A DNA stretch of 64,000 nucleotides, taken from assembly GCF_036323735.1 (NCBI RefSeq), contig NC_086032.1, positions 50,399,335 through 50,463,334 on the forward strand, read 5' to 3'. Below the pieces are notes generated by a model. It was not told the origin of the DNA and ran no database searches. It saw only the letters and a list, made by a program, of their open reading frames with translations. Both the position numbers and the translations under genes were made by a program. Source of the stretch: Rattus norvegicus. Lineage: Eukaryota; Chordata; Mammalia; Rodentia; Muridae. This document shows, piece by piece, positions 62,672 through 64,000 of the stretch. The number at the start of each line of letters is the position of its first letter. Position 1 is the stretch's first letter.

Positions 62672-64000
62672 GCAACCTTTTTACGAACTGAAACACTGTT
62701 TCTTTGTGAATTCAGTCAGTTCCCAGTAGCAGGTTCTTGTAATATGTGTACTTTTAATGATTTATCAAAATTTGCTGAGGCGAATCTCAGTAACCTGGTG
62801 ATTTCAGTTAGTTCGTAGTAGGCCGCAATAGTAATAAGTGGACTGCTAGGGATATAGAAAAATTTTGACGAATTGAATCAAAATTTCGTGGTGAATTCAG
62901 TGAGTTCCCAATGGGACATGCTTGTATGATTGTGCTTCTCAATATATAGCAACATTTTAAGTAACGGTGTCTAAGTATCATGGTGAATTCAGTAGTTTCC
63001 CAATAGGATTCTCATGTAATAAGCTTGTGATTCAAGATAGCGCAACGATTTAACGAACTGAAACACTGTTTCTTTGTGAATTCAGTCAGTTCGCAGTAGC
63101 AGGTTCTTGTACTATGTGTACTTTTAAAGATTTTTCAAAATTTGCTGAGTCGAATCTCAGTAACTTGGTGAATTCAGTTAGTTCCCAGTAGGCCGCAGTA
63201 GAAAGTGGACTGTTCGGGATATAGAAATATTTTCACGTATTGAATCAAATTGGCGAATTCAGTTAGTTCCCAATGGGACATGCTTGTATGAGTGTGCATT
63301 TCAATATATTGCAACATTTTAAGGAACTGAATCTATGTATCACGTTGAAATCAGTAGTTTCCCAATAGGATTAACATATAATAAGCTTGTTATTCAAGAT
63401 CGAGCAACGTTTTAATGAACTGAAATGCTGTTTCTTTGTGAATTTAGTTAGTTCCCAGTAGCAGGCTCTTGTAAGATATGTACTTTAAAAGATTTATCAA
63501 AATTTGCTAGGCGAATCTCAGTAACTTGGTGAATTCAGTTAGTTCGTAGTAGGCCGCAATAGTAATAAGTGGACTGCTCGGGATATGGAAAAATTTTGAC
63601 GAATTGAATCAAAATTTCTTGGTGCATTCAGTGAGTTCCCAAAGGGACATGCTTGTATGATTGTGCTTTTCAATATATAGCAACATTTTAAGTAACGGAA
63701 TCTAACTATCATGGTGAATTCTATAGGTTCCCAATACGATCGCATGTAATAAGCTTGTAATTTAAGATAGAGTAACGTTTTAACGAACTGAAACACTTTT
63801 TCTTTGTGAATTCCGTTAGTTCCCAGTAGCAGGTTCTTGTAATATGTGTACTTTTAAAGATTTATCAAAATTTGGTGAGCCGAATCTCAGTAACTTGGTG
63901 AATTCAGTTAGTTCCTAGTAGGCCGCAATAGTAATAACTGGATTGTTCCGGATATAGAAAAATTTTCACGAATGGAATCAAAATTTCTAGGCGAATTCAG
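62672..64000 (+). repeat. 13-mer derivative with five-tetramer deletion, cut by window end
   Basis: This unit starts with the E-type tetramer, has the shared base change at 63048 and the five-tetramer deletion near 63230-63286, and runs off the window. Whether it also has the two-tetramer deletion cannot be seen. Confidence 0.85.

Larger units (their letters stand above)
1..64000 (+). repeat. Rat satellite I-like centromeric satellite array
   Basis: The whole window is a head-to-tail array of roughly 174 tetramers of about 364-370 bp, each built from four diverged subunits of 88-93 bp. Each subunit starts with a GTGAATTCAG-like box that usually holds an EcoRI site. Most tetramers carry one HindIII site in the first subunit. 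The 370-bp length, the four 92/93-bp subunits and these sites agree with what is known of rat satellite I; this is recognition from memory, supported by a rat-type L1 inside the array. Satellites of this kind occupy centromeric heterochromatin, but which part binds CENP-A cannot be read here. No genes, tRNAs, rRNAs, CRISPR arrays or inverted blocks were seen. Confidence 0.9.

Noticed and set aside
1..64000. CRISPR-like repeat/spacer reading of the regularly spaced GAATTCAGTTAG boxes
   Set aside because: The spacers are themselves homologous every fourth repeat, the spacing is about 92 bp, and the context is a eukaryotic satellite with a rodent L1.
1..64000. Search for tRNA, rRNA, telomeric repeats and inverted satellite blocks
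   Set aside because: None seen on either strand; every tetramer reads in the same orientation.

Overview
This window contains no protein-coding or RNA genes. From end to end it is tandem satellite DNA, interrupted only by one 275-bp LINE-1 (L1) fragment. The basic unit is about 88-93 bp. It begins at a conserved GTGAATTCAG-type box, usually an EcoRI site, followed by TTAGTTCCC or a close variant. Four diverged subunits make a tetramer of about 364-370 bp, which usually carries one HindIII site. A 370-bp repeat built of four 92/93-bp subunits matches what I know of rat satellite I (Rattus centromeric satellite). The L1 fragment at 7078-7352 independently resembles the rat L1 3' UTR as I remember it. 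The window therefore most likely comes from a centromeric or pericentromeric array of Rattus, probably R. norvegicus. This identification is from memory and was not searched.

Layout. Block A (1 to about 9832) is a mosaic of 26 tetramers organised around a 4-mer module (types A-B-C-D, about 1.47 kb), 8-mer units of about 2.94 kb and local duplications. It contains the L1, flanked by a perfect 15-bp target-site duplication. Block B (about 9833 to 38078) is a 22-tetramer higher-order repeat (HOR) of 8046 bp, with three full copies and a partial fourth that are nearly identical. A three-tetramer spacer (38079-39178) follows. Block C (39179-64000) is a different HOR, a 13-mer of 4769 bp. It has three full copies, then shortened forms: an 11-mer (4040 bp), an 8-mer (2937 bp), a 6-mer (2209 bp) and a further unit cut by the window end. 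The shortened forms are explained by two recurrent in-register deletions of two and five tetramers.

Reading. All tetramers point the same way and I saw no inversions. The picture is successive amplification and unequal exchange. An older, more heterogeneous flank with a transposon (block A) shares modules with two younger, homogenised HOR families. The short open reading frames, mostly on the minus strand, are by-products of the satellite sequence and are not annotated as genes. The coordinated HOR architecture and the nested deletion series are the main points of interest. I cannot tell from the sequence alone whether they have been described before, or whether any block is the active kinetochore site.
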